From Thermoanaerobaculales bacterium (GTDB lineage: Bacteria > Acidobacteriota > Thermoanaerobaculia > Thermoanaerobaculales > Sulfomarinibacteraceae), in contig DAOPQC010000011.1 of NCBI GenBank assembly GCA_035358815.1, positions 69,390 through 133,389 on the forward strand: DNA of 64,000 nt. Direction: 5' to 3'. Numbering within the stretch: position 1 is the first letter of the stretch; every line of letters starts with the position of its first letter. Both the position numbers and the translations under genes were made by a program. Below, piece by piece: positions 1-9,000 of the stretch. Below the pieces are notes generated by a model. That model saw nothing but the letters and a program-made list of their open reading frames with translations. It had not been told where the DNA came from and ran no database searches.

Positions 1-985
1 GGGCCTGGTGGCCGTGCTGCTCGCGGCCGTGGCCCTGTTCACCTGGCTCTACTTCAGGTTCTCGGTGCTGGCCTCACAGCCGGAGGCCGCCCGGCTCGCG
101 ACCTACGCCCTGGTGCTGACGCTGGTGGTGTCCTTCCTGTTCGCCGCGGTCTCGGCGTGGGCGATCGCCATGATCTCGGTGACGCCGATCTCCGGGATGA
201 CCCTGACCACGCTCATCCTGTCGGCGATCGTCCTCGCCAAGCTCGGCCTGTCCGGCCCGGACGGCATGCTCGCCACCCTGCTGATCGGCGGCGTGGTCTG
301 CACCGCGCTGTCGATGACCGGGACCCTGGTCACCGAGTTCAAGATCAGCTACTGGCTCGGCGCCACGCCGCGCCGCATCCAGTGGTCCAACATCCTGGCC
401 GCCGCGGTGGCGTCGATCACGGTGACCGGGGCGATCATGCTGTTCGCCTCGACCAAGGGCTACCTGCCGTCGGCCGCGCACCCCAACCCGATGCCGGCGC
501 CCCAGGCCAACGCGATGGCCGCGGTCATCCAGAGCGTGATGGCCTCGGCCGAGGCGCCGTGGCTGCTCTACGGCGTCGGCGCGGTGATCGCCCTGATCGT
601 GGAGATGCTGGGCGTGTCGGCGCTCGCCTTCGCCCTCGGCATGTACCTGCCGATCGAGCTCAACACCCCGATCCTGTTCGGGGCGCTGGTGGCGGCATGG
701 GTGCGGCGGCGGGCGCCGACGGAGGAGGCGCGGCGCGCCCGCTCGAACCGCGGCACCCTGATCGCCTCCGGGCTGATCGCTGGCGGGGCGCTCGCCGGGG
801 TCGCCGACGGCATCCTGAGCTGGATCGCCGACGCCCGCGGGGCGACCATCCCCTCGTTCGGCAACCTCGGCGGCCTCGGCAACTGGCTCGGACTGCTCCT
901 GTTCTGCGCGCTCGCCGGCTACGTGATCTGGGATGCGGCGCGGGCGCGCGACGAGGAGGGCGCCGGCCCCGAGATCTCGATTTAG
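1..985 (+). CDS. OPT family oligopeptide transporter, C-terminal part (cut by window start)
   Basis: The reading frame is open from the first complete codon to the TAG at 983-985, so the 5' end lies outside the window; about 327 codons are present. The product is almost entirely hydrophobic, with about 8 transmembrane stretches. It contains an internal FKISYWLGATPRR loop and the segment PIELNTPILFGALVAAWV, which I recognise from the OPT (oligopeptide transporter, YSL-like) family of proton-coupled peptide or metal-chelate importers of the inner membrane. The C-terminus is short and charged (DAARARDEEGAG). The last bases including the stop codon form the left arm of a long hairpin repeat. Family assignment is fairly secure; the substrate is unknown. 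Confidence 0.8.
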   Translation, partial: GLVAVLLAAVALFTWLYFRFSVLASQPEAARLATYALVLTLVVSFLFAAVSAWAIAMISVTPISGMTLTTLILSAIVLAKLGLSGPDGMLATLLIGGVVCTALSMTGTLVTEFKISYWLGATPRRIQWSNILAAAVASITVTGAIMLFASTKGYLPSAAHPNPMPAPQANAMAAVIQSVMASAEAPWLLYGVGAVIALIVEMLGVSALAFALGMYLPIELNTPILFGALVAAWVRRRAPTEEARRARSNRGTLIASGLIAGGALAGVADGILSWIADARGATIPSFGNLGGLGNWLGLLLFCALAGYVIWDAARARDEEGAGPEISI

Positions 986-1081
986 GATCGTGCGGGACAT
1001 GGGCCCCAGCGCGCGTTCCGCGCAGCAAGGTCTGGCGTCTGCCCCTGTCCCTCACGATCCTAAGTGGATGCGCTGCGCGCA
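982..1081. repeat. Hairpin repeat, copy A, overlapping the OPT stop codon
   Basis: Bases 982-1004 pair with 1041-1063 (23 bp, two mismatches) around a 36-nt loop. The left arm contains the TAG stop of the transporter. The loop opens with CCCCAGCGCG and the right arm is followed by GGATGCGCTGCGCGCAT. The same layout occurs at 36389-36479 with different outer arm sequences. No U tract follows, so it is not a standard intrinsic terminator, although it may act as one or protect the 3' end. Confidence 0.75.
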
Positions 1082-1337
1082 TCTTGAAGCAGGCAATGAC
1101 AGACTGGCCGTGCTCTTGAATCGAACTGACCGATGGAGGCGTGTCGTCGCGTGTCAGCTACTGGGGCCAACGCCCCGCGCCGGTCACACCTCCGATGATC
1201 CACCTTTGGACTTCCTCCCGGCCGGCATGATGCGCGGCAGGAGCTTGTCTCGCCGAGGTGGCCATTGCCGCCGTCCTCTTCACCGTGCCAGCCCCAAGGA
1301 TTTGCGCGGTGCTGGTTCGACGCCGCGGCCGCTGGAG

Positions 1338-1366
1338 TTGACAGTGCGGCGGGCCGTTGGTAGATT
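1338..1366 (+). promoter_or_regulatory. Sigma70-type promoter of tRNA-Gly
   Basis: TTGACA at 1338-1343, a 17-nt spacer, and TAGATT at 1361-1366; the tRNA begins 15 nt downstream. This is a near-ideal housekeeping promoter and calibrates what such promoters look like in this genome. Confidence 0.85.
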
Positions 1367-1380
1367 ACCGCTCCCGCTGA

Positions 1381-1455
<75 letters not shown>

Positions 1456-1554
1456 GCCGCCCACCCGCCCCTCAACTCTCTCAGGTCGGCCTCCAGTGAG
1501 CAAGGAACGTCTCGGGACGAGGTCGCCGCCGCACTCCGGTGTCACCGTGTGGCC

Positions 1555-1643
1555 GACCCGAGACAGTTGAGATTGAAGAAGACAAACGAACCGGCGACGG
1601 CCACGGCTGACCCGAGACAGCTGAAATGAAGATAACAGAGACG
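1555..1643. repeat. Pair of imperfect direct repeats upstream of the membrane protein gene
   Basis: GACCCGAGACAGTTGAGATT (from 1555) and GACCCGAGACAGCTGAAATG (from 1609) are spaced 54 bp apart, both followed by a purine-rich A-richer stretch. They lie 30-80 bp before the predicted promoter of the 1688 gene and could be regulator sites. No known regulator was matched. Confidence 0.5.
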
Positions 1644-1687
1644 AAAGCAACACCAGTCGCCGTGTCGATCTGACACAATCGCAGGCG

Positions 1688-3295
1688 ATGAAGCAACGGA
1701 TCGTGCCGGTGCTGGTGCTTGTGGCAGGCCTCCTGATGGCCTTCCATCCCACGATCCTGTCCGGCTTCGCGCGCCTGCAGACCGACCTCGGCGACACCCG
1801 TCTCAACAACTACCTCCTCGAGCACGGCTGGCGTTGGCTGTCCGGCGAGCCAGGCGTCCGGCTCTGGCACCCGCCGTTCTTCTACCCGGCGCCGAACGTG
1901 CTGGCCTACAGCGATCTCCTGCTCACCTTCGGGCCGCTCTACTGGCCGTGGCGCGCCCTCGGCCTCGGCGAGGTGGCGAGCTTTCAGCTCTGGATGATCG
2001 GGCTCGCGGTCGCGAACTTCGCGGTCGCCTACCTCTTTCTGCGTCGCGCCATCGGCCTCGACCGCCTCGGTGCGGCGCTGGGGTCGTTCGTGATCTCCTT
2101 CGCCGCCTCCCGAGTCGGCCAGCTCGGCCACCAGCAGATGCTCGCTGTGTTCTTCGTCCTCGGCGCACTGTGGGCGATCTGCTCGATGATCCGGACCGCG
2201 ACCGCCGGCGAGGATCGGGGCCGCGGCCGCTTGGCCCCACTCGCGTTCGGCGGTTGCCTTGTCGCCCAGCTCTATGGCAGCTACTACAACCTCGCGTTCT
2301 CACTCGCCGCCCTGACCTTGGCGGTGCTCGCCGCGTTCGCCGTTCCGGGCTGGCGGCGGGCGCTGCTCGCCGTCGCCGACCTGCACTGGAGGGCAATCGC
2401 CGCTGCCGGGTGCCTGGCCGTGATCCTCGCGCTTCCCGCAGCGGTCCACTACCTGGAGGCCGCAGGAACGCTGCGTCCGCGGCCGGCGGTGGCTGCGCTC
2501 GGGGCGCTGCCCCGGCTCGCGTCGTACGTGTTCGTCGACGAGCATTCGTGGTGCTATGGCTGGATGGACGGCCTGGCCCCCTTCCGGAGCCTGCCGGTGC
2601 GGCATGAGCACGCGGTGGGCCTCGGCTTCCTCACCACCGGCATCCTGCTCCTGGTGGCGTGGCGCACTCGGACCCACGCCGCGGTCCGGCTGGCGGCTGC
2701 GGTCGTCCTCGGGCTCGGTCTCCTCGTCACCATGTTCCCGGGCGGTCATCAGCTGTGGACGACCCTCTACCGCGCGTTTCCGCCATTCCAGGGACTACGT
2801 GCGGTGAGCCGCATCGGGATGCTGCTTTCCATCCCGGCCGGGATCTCCGTCGGCTGGCTGGTGAGCCATCGCGGAGCAGGGACGCGCGCCAGGCTCGTCA
2901 TCGCGGTCGCCATCCTCGCCTGCCTGGAGCAGGGCGTGACCACGCGGTCGGTGGAGGTCGCCGCCGTCGAGGCGCACGTCGACGAGCTCGCGGCACTGGT
3001 GGACCGCTCGGCCGAGGCCGTTCTGGTCGTTCCACTCGGCCCCGTGCAAGGGGGCTGGCCACAGCACCACCTCCACGCGATGTGGGCCGCCCGACGGGCT
3101 GGCGTCGCGACAATCAACGGCTACACAGGCAATCGGCCACCCGGGTGGGACTTCGGGGATCTCAGGATCCCCCGCGGGGAGGGCCTCGACGAGGTCCGGC
3201 GCCGCCTCGACAGCTGGGCCGGCACCATGGGCCTCGATCCTGCGCGCGTCCAGATCCTGGTCGTGGGCGGCACTCGCGTCCAGCCAGAGCCCTGA
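1688..3295 (+). CDS. Polytopic membrane protein, GT-C glycosyltransferase-like
   Basis: The 535-aa product is an integral membrane protein with about 10-11 hydrophobic segments over residues 1-410 and a soluble C-terminal domain of about 120 residues. The first periplasmic loop carries an acidic patch (LQTDLGDTRLNNYLLEHG), the usual position of the catalytic Asp motif in GT-C glycosyltransferases, and residues around 355-375 read TTLYRAFPPFQGLRAVSR. I infer a lipid-linked-sugar glycosyltransferase or related YfhO-like protein of the inner membrane; acceptor and donor are unknown. CACAAT at 1674-1679 looks like a -10 box and ends 8 nt before the ATG, with no Shine-Dalgarno sequence, so the mRNA may be leaderless. 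Confidence 0.6.
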   Translation: MKQRIVPVLVLVAGLLMAFHPTILSGFARLQTDLGDTRLNNYLLEHGWRWLSGEPGVRLWHPPFFYPAPNVLAYSDLLLTFGPLYWPWRALGLGEVASFQLWMIGLAVANFAVAYLFLRRAIGLDRLGAALGSFVISFAASRVGQLGHQQMLAVFFVLGALWAICSMIRTATAGEDRGRGRLAPLAFGGCLVAQLYGSYYNLAFSLAALTLAVLAAFAVPGWRRALLAVADLHWRAIAAAGCLAVILALPAAVHYLEAAGTLRPRPAVAALGALPRLASYVFVDEHSWCYGWMDGLAPFRSLPVRHEHAVGLGFLTTGILLLVAWRTRTHAAVRLAAAVVLGLGLLVTMFPGGHQLWTTLYRAFPPFQGLRAVSRIGMLLSIPAGISVGWLVSHRGAGTRARLVIAVAILACLEQGVTTRSVEVAAVEAHVDELAALVDRSAEAVLVVPLGPVQGGWPQHHLHAMWAARRAGVATINGYTGNRPPGWDFGDLRIPRGEGLDEVRRRLDSWAGTMGLDPARVQILVVGGTRVQPEP

Positions 3296-3362
3296 ACGGA
3301 GGTCGCGGATCGTGGGCGGCCGCGAAGGCCGAGGCAGCCCACCCGGACGTCGCCCGGCTTCC

Positions 3363-3391
3363 TTGACCCTCTCCGCCTGCTGGTCTAGACT
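3363..3391 (+). promoter_or_regulatory. Sigma70-type promoter of tRNA-Cys
   Basis: TTGACC at 3363-3368, a 17-nt spacer, and TAGACT at 3386-3391; the tRNA starts 14 nt downstream, the same geometry as the tRNA-Gly promoter. Confidence 0.8.
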
Positions 3392-3404
3392 CTGCATCCC
3401 TGGC

Positions 3405-3478
3405 GGCGACGTGGCCAAGTGGTAAGGCAGGGGCCTGCAAAGCCCTTATCCCCGGTTCGAATCCGGGCGTCGCCTCCA
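3405..3478 (+). tRNA. tRNA-Cys (anticodon GCA)
   Basis: The acceptor stem GGCGACG pairs with CGTCGCC at 3468-3474. The anticodon loop CTGCAAA gives GCA. The T arm is CCCCGGTTCGAATCCGGG-like, and CCA is encoded at 3476-3478. The molecule is short (71 nt plus CCA), which is usual for tRNA-Cys. Confidence 0.97.
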
Positions 3479-3479
3479 T

Positions 3480-3660
3480 CCCTTCTTCCCGCTTCCGCGC
3501 CCGCTTCCGACCCGTTCCCAACCTGCCGCGGGCACCCGGCGTTGAGGCTGTGAGGCTGTGAGGCTGTGGGGCATTGAGGCAGTGGCGCTCCTGCCCGCCT
3601 CTGCTGCCGCTCGTGTCACGGCGTAGCCGGAGGCGAAGCCGGATCCGCACGGGCTTCCGA
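3480..3660. repeat. Intergenic repeat mosaic (hexamers, GAGGCTGT tandem, GGCGAAGCCGGATCCGC)
   Basis: After the tRNA there is a CGCTTCCG hexamer tract (3488-3510), then three tandem GAGGCTGT units leading into GGGGCATTGAGGCAGTG (3543-3582). A segment around 3610-3650 ending in AGGCGAAGCCGGATCCGC is nearly identical to 56645-56685. The GAGGCAGTGAGGCTGTG theme recurs near 51775 and 61318. No gene is apparent here. Confidence 0.6.
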
Positions 3661-3671
3661 CTGCCAACGAG

Positions 3672-5126
3672 CTACCACGACTGGCCGAGCTGCCGGAGCC
3701 TCTCCTGGGCCGTTTGGTGCCCGCCGCGCGCCGCCCGCTGGAAGTGCTCGATCGCCCTCGCCTGGTCGGCCGGCACGCCGATCCCCTCCTGGTACACCCG
3801 GCCGAGATTCCACTCCCCCCAGGCGTAGCCCTGCGCCGCGGCCTGGCGGTACCAGAAGTGTGCCTGCTCAATATCCCGGGTCACGCCCCACCCCTGCTCG
3901 TACAGGTAGCCCAGGTTGTTCTGGCCGTCCGCGTACCCGAGCTTCGCCGAGCGCTCGTAGCAGCGGAAGGCCTCGGCGAGGTCGACCGCGACGCCGAGCC
4001 CGACCTGGTACATCCAGCCGAGGCGGTCGAGCGCCACCGGGTTATCCTGCGCCGCCGCGAGCCGGCACAGTCGGAGCGCTTCGTCGAGATCTTTCTCGAC
4101 CCCCTGGCCTTCTCCATAGCGGAAGCAGAGATTGGCCTGGGCGTAGCTCTCGCCCTGCGCCGCCGCCTTCTTGAACCAACCGACGGCCTTGGCGTCGTCC
4201 ACGGCGATGCCGCCGCGGCCGGCGCCGAGGAAGGCTCCGTAGTTTGTCTGCGCGATCGGCCTCCCGGCCTCGGCGGCCTGCCGGTAGAAGCGCACGGCCG
4301 CCGCGTCGTCCGGCGTCGTGCCGCGGCCGTACTCGAACGCGAGCCCGGCCCTCTCCGCCGCCTCGGCGTGGCCGAGACCGGCCGCCTCGACGTAGAGCTC
4401 GAGGGCGCGCGCCGGGTCCTTCGGCTCGAGGCGCGCCGCCTCCTCGAAGCGCTCGCCCGCGACGTCGCGGCCGAACCCGGCGCCCGTCGGGGGCCTTCCC
4501 TCGGCGGCTCGCGTCCCCGTCGCGAACACCACCGCGTCCATCCTCGGGGTCGGCTGTCCCCGAGCCTCGACCGGCTCGGCGTCGATGCGCCCGTCGCCCC
4601 GCACCGCGGTGACGCGCCAGGTCCCGACGCCGATGGTGTCCTCGCCAAAGCTGTAGCTCAGCTCGACCCGGTCGCCGACCGCCGGAGCTGCCTCGCGATC
4701 GAGCTGGATCGTGACCTCGTCGCCCCGGACCTCTGTGACCTTCCCCGGCACGCCCGAGCTCGCCTCGCCGGGAATCTCGACATCGGGTCCCTCCTCTGTG
4801 TCGGGGCGGTGCGACGAGCTGATGACGGCGGGCATTCCCGCCTCCGGCGGCGGGCCGTAGCTCGCCTCGCGAACCGCCGTGACCTGGCCGCCGCCCAGCA
4901 CTCCGGTGACCCGCCAGCGGCCGATCGCCGTCGCATTGCCGACCGCATCACGCCGGTTCATCACCGTGACGGCGTCGCCGACCGCCGGGGCGGGACCGCC
5001 GGTGACCGCGACCTGGATGATGTCGCCCCGGACCGACACCACCGCGCCCTCGGTGTCGGCGTCGACCGTTCCCGCGACGAGGGCCGCCAGCGCCACCGCA
5101 ACCGTCGTCAAGTGTCTGCCGCTCAT
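3672..5126 (-). CDS. Exported Sel1-repeat protein (484 aa), last gene of four-gene operon
   Basis: Residues 1-24 form a signal peptide (MSGRHLTTVAVALAALVAGTVDA). Residues 25-200 are beta-rich and hold three similar units with the pattern GDxVxxxxxxxxVGxxRVTxVxGDGxxxA, resembling the SH3-like or FlgT-type domains of surface proteins. From about residue 230 to 475 there are about six Sel1 (TPR-like) repeats with the A-x-YGxGxGxxxDxxxAxxWYxxAAxxG signature. Sel1 repeats mediate protein-protein contacts. The start has a GGGAGGGG ribosome site. It lies 36 bp after the upstream Sel1 gene and is the 3' end of the operon starting at 14901. Function is unknown; a periplasmic adaptor is my inference. 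Confidence 0.8.
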   Translation of the reverse strand: MSGRHLTTVAVALAALVAGTVDADTEGAVVSVRGDIIQVAVTGGPAPAVGDAVTVMNRRDAVGNATAIGRWRVTGVLGGGQVTAVREASYGPPPEAGMPAVISSSHRPDTEEGPDVEIPGEASSGVPGKVTEVRGDEVTIQLDREAAPAVGDRVELSYSFGEDTIGVGTWRVTAVRGDGRIDAEPVEARGQPTPRMDAVVFATGTRAAEGRPPTGAGFGRDVAGERFEEAARLEPKDPARALELYVEAAGLGHAEAAERAGLAFEYGRGTTPDDAAAVRFYRQAAEAGRPIAQTNYGAFLGAGRGGIAVDDAKAVGWFKKAAAQGESYAQANLCFRYGEGQGVEKDLDEALRLCRLAAAQDNPVALDRLGWMYQVGLGVAVDLAEAFRCYERSAKLGYADGQNNLGYLYEQGWGVTRDIEQAHFWYRQAAAQGYAWGEWNLGRVYQEGIGVPADQARAIEHFQRAARGGHQTAQERLRQLGQSW

Positions 5127-5162
5127 CGTGGCCCCTCCCGCCTGCCATGTTCGCCGGGTCCA

Positions 5163-6062
5163 CTACCAGCTGAGGCCGCGGCTTTGCAGCTCGGCTTGCG
5201 CTCGTCTTCCGCCCGCGCGCGCGCTCTCCCGGAGCAGCTGATCGGCCTTCTCCTGCTGGCCGTACAGCGATCCGAGGATGCCGGCGAGGTCGGTCAGCGG
5301 CTCCTGGTCTGGGAACTCGCGATGCTCGGCGGCCAGACGGTACCAGCGCTCGGCCGCGGCGAGGTCGACCTGAGTGCCGCTGCCGATCAGATACCTGTGG
5401 CCGACGATCGGGTACGCCGGTGGGTAGCCGTCCTCGGCGAGGCCGAGGTAGATCTGGAAGGACTCGTTCCGCGCGGCCTCCTGCTCCACCGCACCGAGCA
5501 TCGTCGCCCGGTTCTCGAGCATGCCGGCGAGCTCGCGCCGGGCATCGAAGTGGTCCTCCTGAGCGGCCGCCCGGACGAGCTCGAAGGCGCGGCCCCAGTC
5601 CTGCGGCACGCCCCAGCCGTACTGGCAGTGCTTCGCCAGCCTGAGCTGCGCGCCCCGGCAGCCGGACGACGCGGCCTTCTCGAGCCACGCCAACCAGGCC
5701 GGCGCGTCGAGCACGGTCACGCGGGCGGCGAGGCCCACGGTCGCCTCGGCCCGCGCCTCCACCGGCCGCGCCGTGATCGCCCACAGCCGCTCGGCGCCGG
5801 ACGCCGCGCGCAGGCTCTCGCGGATGTTGTCGATGCACCACAGGCCGTATGGGATCTCGTCGCCGTCCGGCGTCGCGTAGAGGATCTCCACACGCGAGCC
5901 CATGTCGTACGAGCCGCCGGCAAGCTCGAGGCCGAGTTGCCCGCCCGCGGCGACTGCCACCGTGCCACGGGCACTCTCCGCGGCGGTCGCGGCTCCGACG
6001 CACAGCAGGACGAGGCCAGGCACGAGCAGGACGGCGGCGATCACGGTCGAGCGCAGCTTCAT
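5163..6062 (-). CDS. Exported Sel1-like repeat protein (299 aa)
   Basis: The start at 6062 is fixed by a GGGAGGGG site and by the ATGA overlap with the stop of the PASTA gene (6059-6061), implying translational coupling. Residues 1-28 are a signal peptide ending AATAAES. Residues 30-100 form a small beta domain related in pattern to the N-terminal units of the downstream Sel1 protein. Residues 105-295 contain degenerate Sel1 helices (QLRLAKHCQYGWGVPQDWGRA; HRYLIGSGTQVDLAAAERWY), the last ending AGGRRAQAELQSRGLSW. Its C-terminus resembles that of the downstream protein (ERLRQLGQSW), so the two are probably paralogues. Confidence 0.78.
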   Translation of the reverse strand: MKLRSTVIAAVLLVPGLVLLCVGAATAAESARGTVAVAAGGQLGLELAGGSYDMGSRVEILYATPDGDEIPYGLWCIDNIRESLRAASGAERLWAITARPVEARAEATVGLAARVTVLDAPAWLAWLEKAASSGCRGAQLRLAKHCQYGWGVPQDWGRAFELVRAAAQEDHFDARRELAGMLENRATMLGAVEQEAARNESFQIYLGLAEDGYPPAYPIVGHRYLIGSGTQVDLAAAERWYRLAAEHREFPDQEPLTDLAGILGSLYGQQEKADQLLRESARAGGRRAQAELQSRGLSW

Positions 6063-9000
6063 GGCCCCCCTCCCTTCCGGCACAGGGTGCCGCCGTAGGT
6101 GTGCACTGGAGTCACCACCCCGGTGCCTGGCCAGCAGCCCGAGGCGGGGTCCTGCGCGCCGGCCTGGATGGCGGTGACCGGGTAGATGTTGTTGGCGATG
6201 TTGAGCCACAGCGCGCCCGCGGCGTCCTCGCAGATGACGCCGCCGAGCCCGCCGTAAGGCGGCGGGTTCCAGAGGTCGTAGACCACGGTCACCGCCGGGC
6301 CGGGGCAGGCCGGCGGCGCCGGCGGCGGGAGCGGCGTTGCGGCCGGGATCGCTGCACCCACGCACGGCGCCGCGAAGGGCTCCACCTGGCCGATCATCTC
6401 GCGGGCGAGGGCGAGGCCGAGCTGCTCGTCCCAGCCTTCCTCGTAGAGCTCGACTCGAACCTTGCGGGTCCGGCTGAACAGCTTCCAGTGGCTCGGGATC
6501 ATCATCGGCTCCTCGCCCCGCCGCATGCGCTCCGAGTTGGCCGCGTAGGAGTCGTAGTAGCTGTCCTCCGTGCAGTAGTCCCCCTGGGCGCGCCCCTCGC
6601 CCCCGGTTGCTCCTGCGGGAACCCAGTGCACCTCGATGAACCGGTCCGGCACCGCGCAGATCGGACTTGCGTTCGGCACGTGGTAGCTGCACTCGACGAC
6701 GCAGCGCAAGCCCGTCCCCCTCACCTGGCCGCTGCCCGGCGCCAGGGTCCACCACATGTTCGCGCAGGCGTTGATGCCCGGCACGGCGTGCTTGTAGAGG
6801 GTCTGCGGGCAGCTCAACAGCGGCTGCTCGCCGGCCGGCGGCGCGCCGGTCGGGGGCGGCGGCACCGGCGGCGGCACAGGGGTGGCCGGCGGCAGGTAGG
6901 GCCCGTGGATCGCGAGCGTGACCACGGCGCCCGCGTCGATCGTCGCTCCGGCGGGCGGCGACTGCTGCTGGACCGTTCCCTCGGCCTCCGGGCTCGGCGC
7001 CGGCGATCCCGGCGCGAGCTCGGCCCCGAGCCCGAGCGACGCGAGCCGCTGCCGCGCCTCGCCGAGCGCGAGCCCGATCAGGCCGGGCACGGTCCGCAGG
7101 TCGACGAAGCCCGAGTGGACCCGCAGGGCAATCCGGCCGCCCGGTGCCACCGTCGCTCCGGCGGGCGGCTCCTGGGCCTCGACCGCGCCGGCCAGCGCCG
7201 GGCTCGGCGCCGGGCTGCCCGGTATCAGGTCCACCGAGGCCGCGTCGATGCCGGCCGCCGCCAGCCGCGCCTTGGCCTCGCGGGTGGACAGCCCGACCAG
7301 GCCGGGGATGGTGGCGGTTGCGACGAAGGGCGAGCGCACCCGGATCGCCACCGCCGCGCCCGGCTCGAGCGGCGCGCCGGCGGCCGGCTCCTGCGCCTCG
7401 ACGGTGTCGCTCTCCGCCGGCGAGCGCGCCGGCGCGCCCGGCCGCAGGGCGGCGACCAGCCCCAGCGCCTCGAGCCGGCGCTTCGCCTCGGGCCGGCTCA
7501 GGCCGACCACGTCGGGTGCGGCGATCGCCGGCGCCACGTAGGGAGCGTGCACGATCAGGGTCAGGGCCTGGCCGCGCCGCAGGTGCTGCGAGGCCGGCGG
7601 CTGCTGCCGCTCGACGGTCCCCTCGGCCGCGGGCGACGGCGCCGGCGAGCCGGGGGCGAGCGTGACCGAGAAGCCGGCGCCTTGAACCTCGGCCCGGGCC
7701 GCGGCGAGCGGCACGCCGCCGAGCTCGCGGACCGCGCCGTAGCGGCCGCGGCAGGGCTCGATCGAGCGCTCCTCGAGCCTCGCCAGCACGTACTCCTCGA
7801 GGGTGCAGTGGTCGACCGAGTCGAGCTCGCGGCGCAGCGCCGACCACACCCTGGCCTCGGACGAGGCGCCGCTGCCGTAGTCGGCGGTCGCGTGGCTCGA
7901 CACCACCCGGCCGGTCGTCCCGCCGCCGCCGATCTTGCGGCCGAGCTCGTCGTAGCGGAAGTCGACGCCGGGCACCGCGTTCTCGGGCGGCTCGGCCACC
8001 GCCAGCCACTCGCGCACGAGGCTCGCCACCTCGGGCTGGCGGTCGGGGTCGAGGCGCGACGGATCGGAGGTGTCGACCCGCGGCACCGGCGGCACCACGA
8101 CTGTCGTCGCGGTCCCCTCTCCCGTGCCGGTGCCCGTCCCCGTCTCCGTGCCCGTCACCGTCTCCGTGCCCGCGCCCGTGCCCGTCACCGTCTCCGTGCC
8201 CGCGCCCTCCCCACCCTCCGGCCTCCCCGCCGGGCCCGGCCCGCCGTAGGGCTCGGCGGCGTAGATCGCGTAGCCGTACGAGCGGAGGCTCAGCTTCGCG
8301 CCGCTGCTCCACGGGTGCGGATCGTCGGAGAGCCGGTAGAAGACCGGGATCACCCACAGGGTCGCCGGGTCGTGCAGGTGGCTGGCGAGCGTGCGCGGCG
8401 GATCGCCGAAGACGTCGTCGCGCTCGACACCGTCGAGCTCCAGGCGGATCGTGCAGCTGCCCTCGGTGGCCTCTGTATCGTAGGTCGGGTTGCCCTCCCA
8501 CTGGGTCCACACCCACTGTGCCCCGCCGCAATCGGCGAAGCGGTACTCCACCGCATCCCAGAGCGGCGGAATCGACGTGCCCTCGACGAGGTGGCGGTCC
8601 GGTGGTGCCGTCGTGGTGGTCACCAGCCGATGCACGCCGGCGGTGAAGACGAGCGGGAAGGAGTCGTCCGGGGCCTCGAGAACCTCGAGCCGGAGGTCGA
8701 GACCGCCGACCTTCTCGTGCTCGGGATCGAGCGCCGGCGGGAAGCGCACGCTCAGCCGGCTCGCGGCGCGCTGCTCGGGCTTGTCCGGCCTGGTCTGCCA
8801 GCTCGCGCGCAGCTCGACCGCCACCGCCGAGCCGGAGACCTGCGGCCGGCCGATGCGCAGCACCCCGGTGTAGGTGCCGCCGGGAAGCGCGAGCTCGGCG
8901 ACGTCCTCGGCCACGAAGCCGGCGAACGCGAGGCGCGCAGCGCCCACCTCGAACGTACCCTCGTCCCGCCACTCGCCGTCGAGGTACGGCGTCGCCTCGC

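Noticed and set aside
5163..8972. A 1269-codon minus-strand frame covering most of the PASTA gene
   Set aside because: Only its last 299 codons are the Sel1 gene starting at 6062, with a ribosome site and signal peptide; the rest is Arg/Gly-rich out-of-frame shadow of the PASTA gene.
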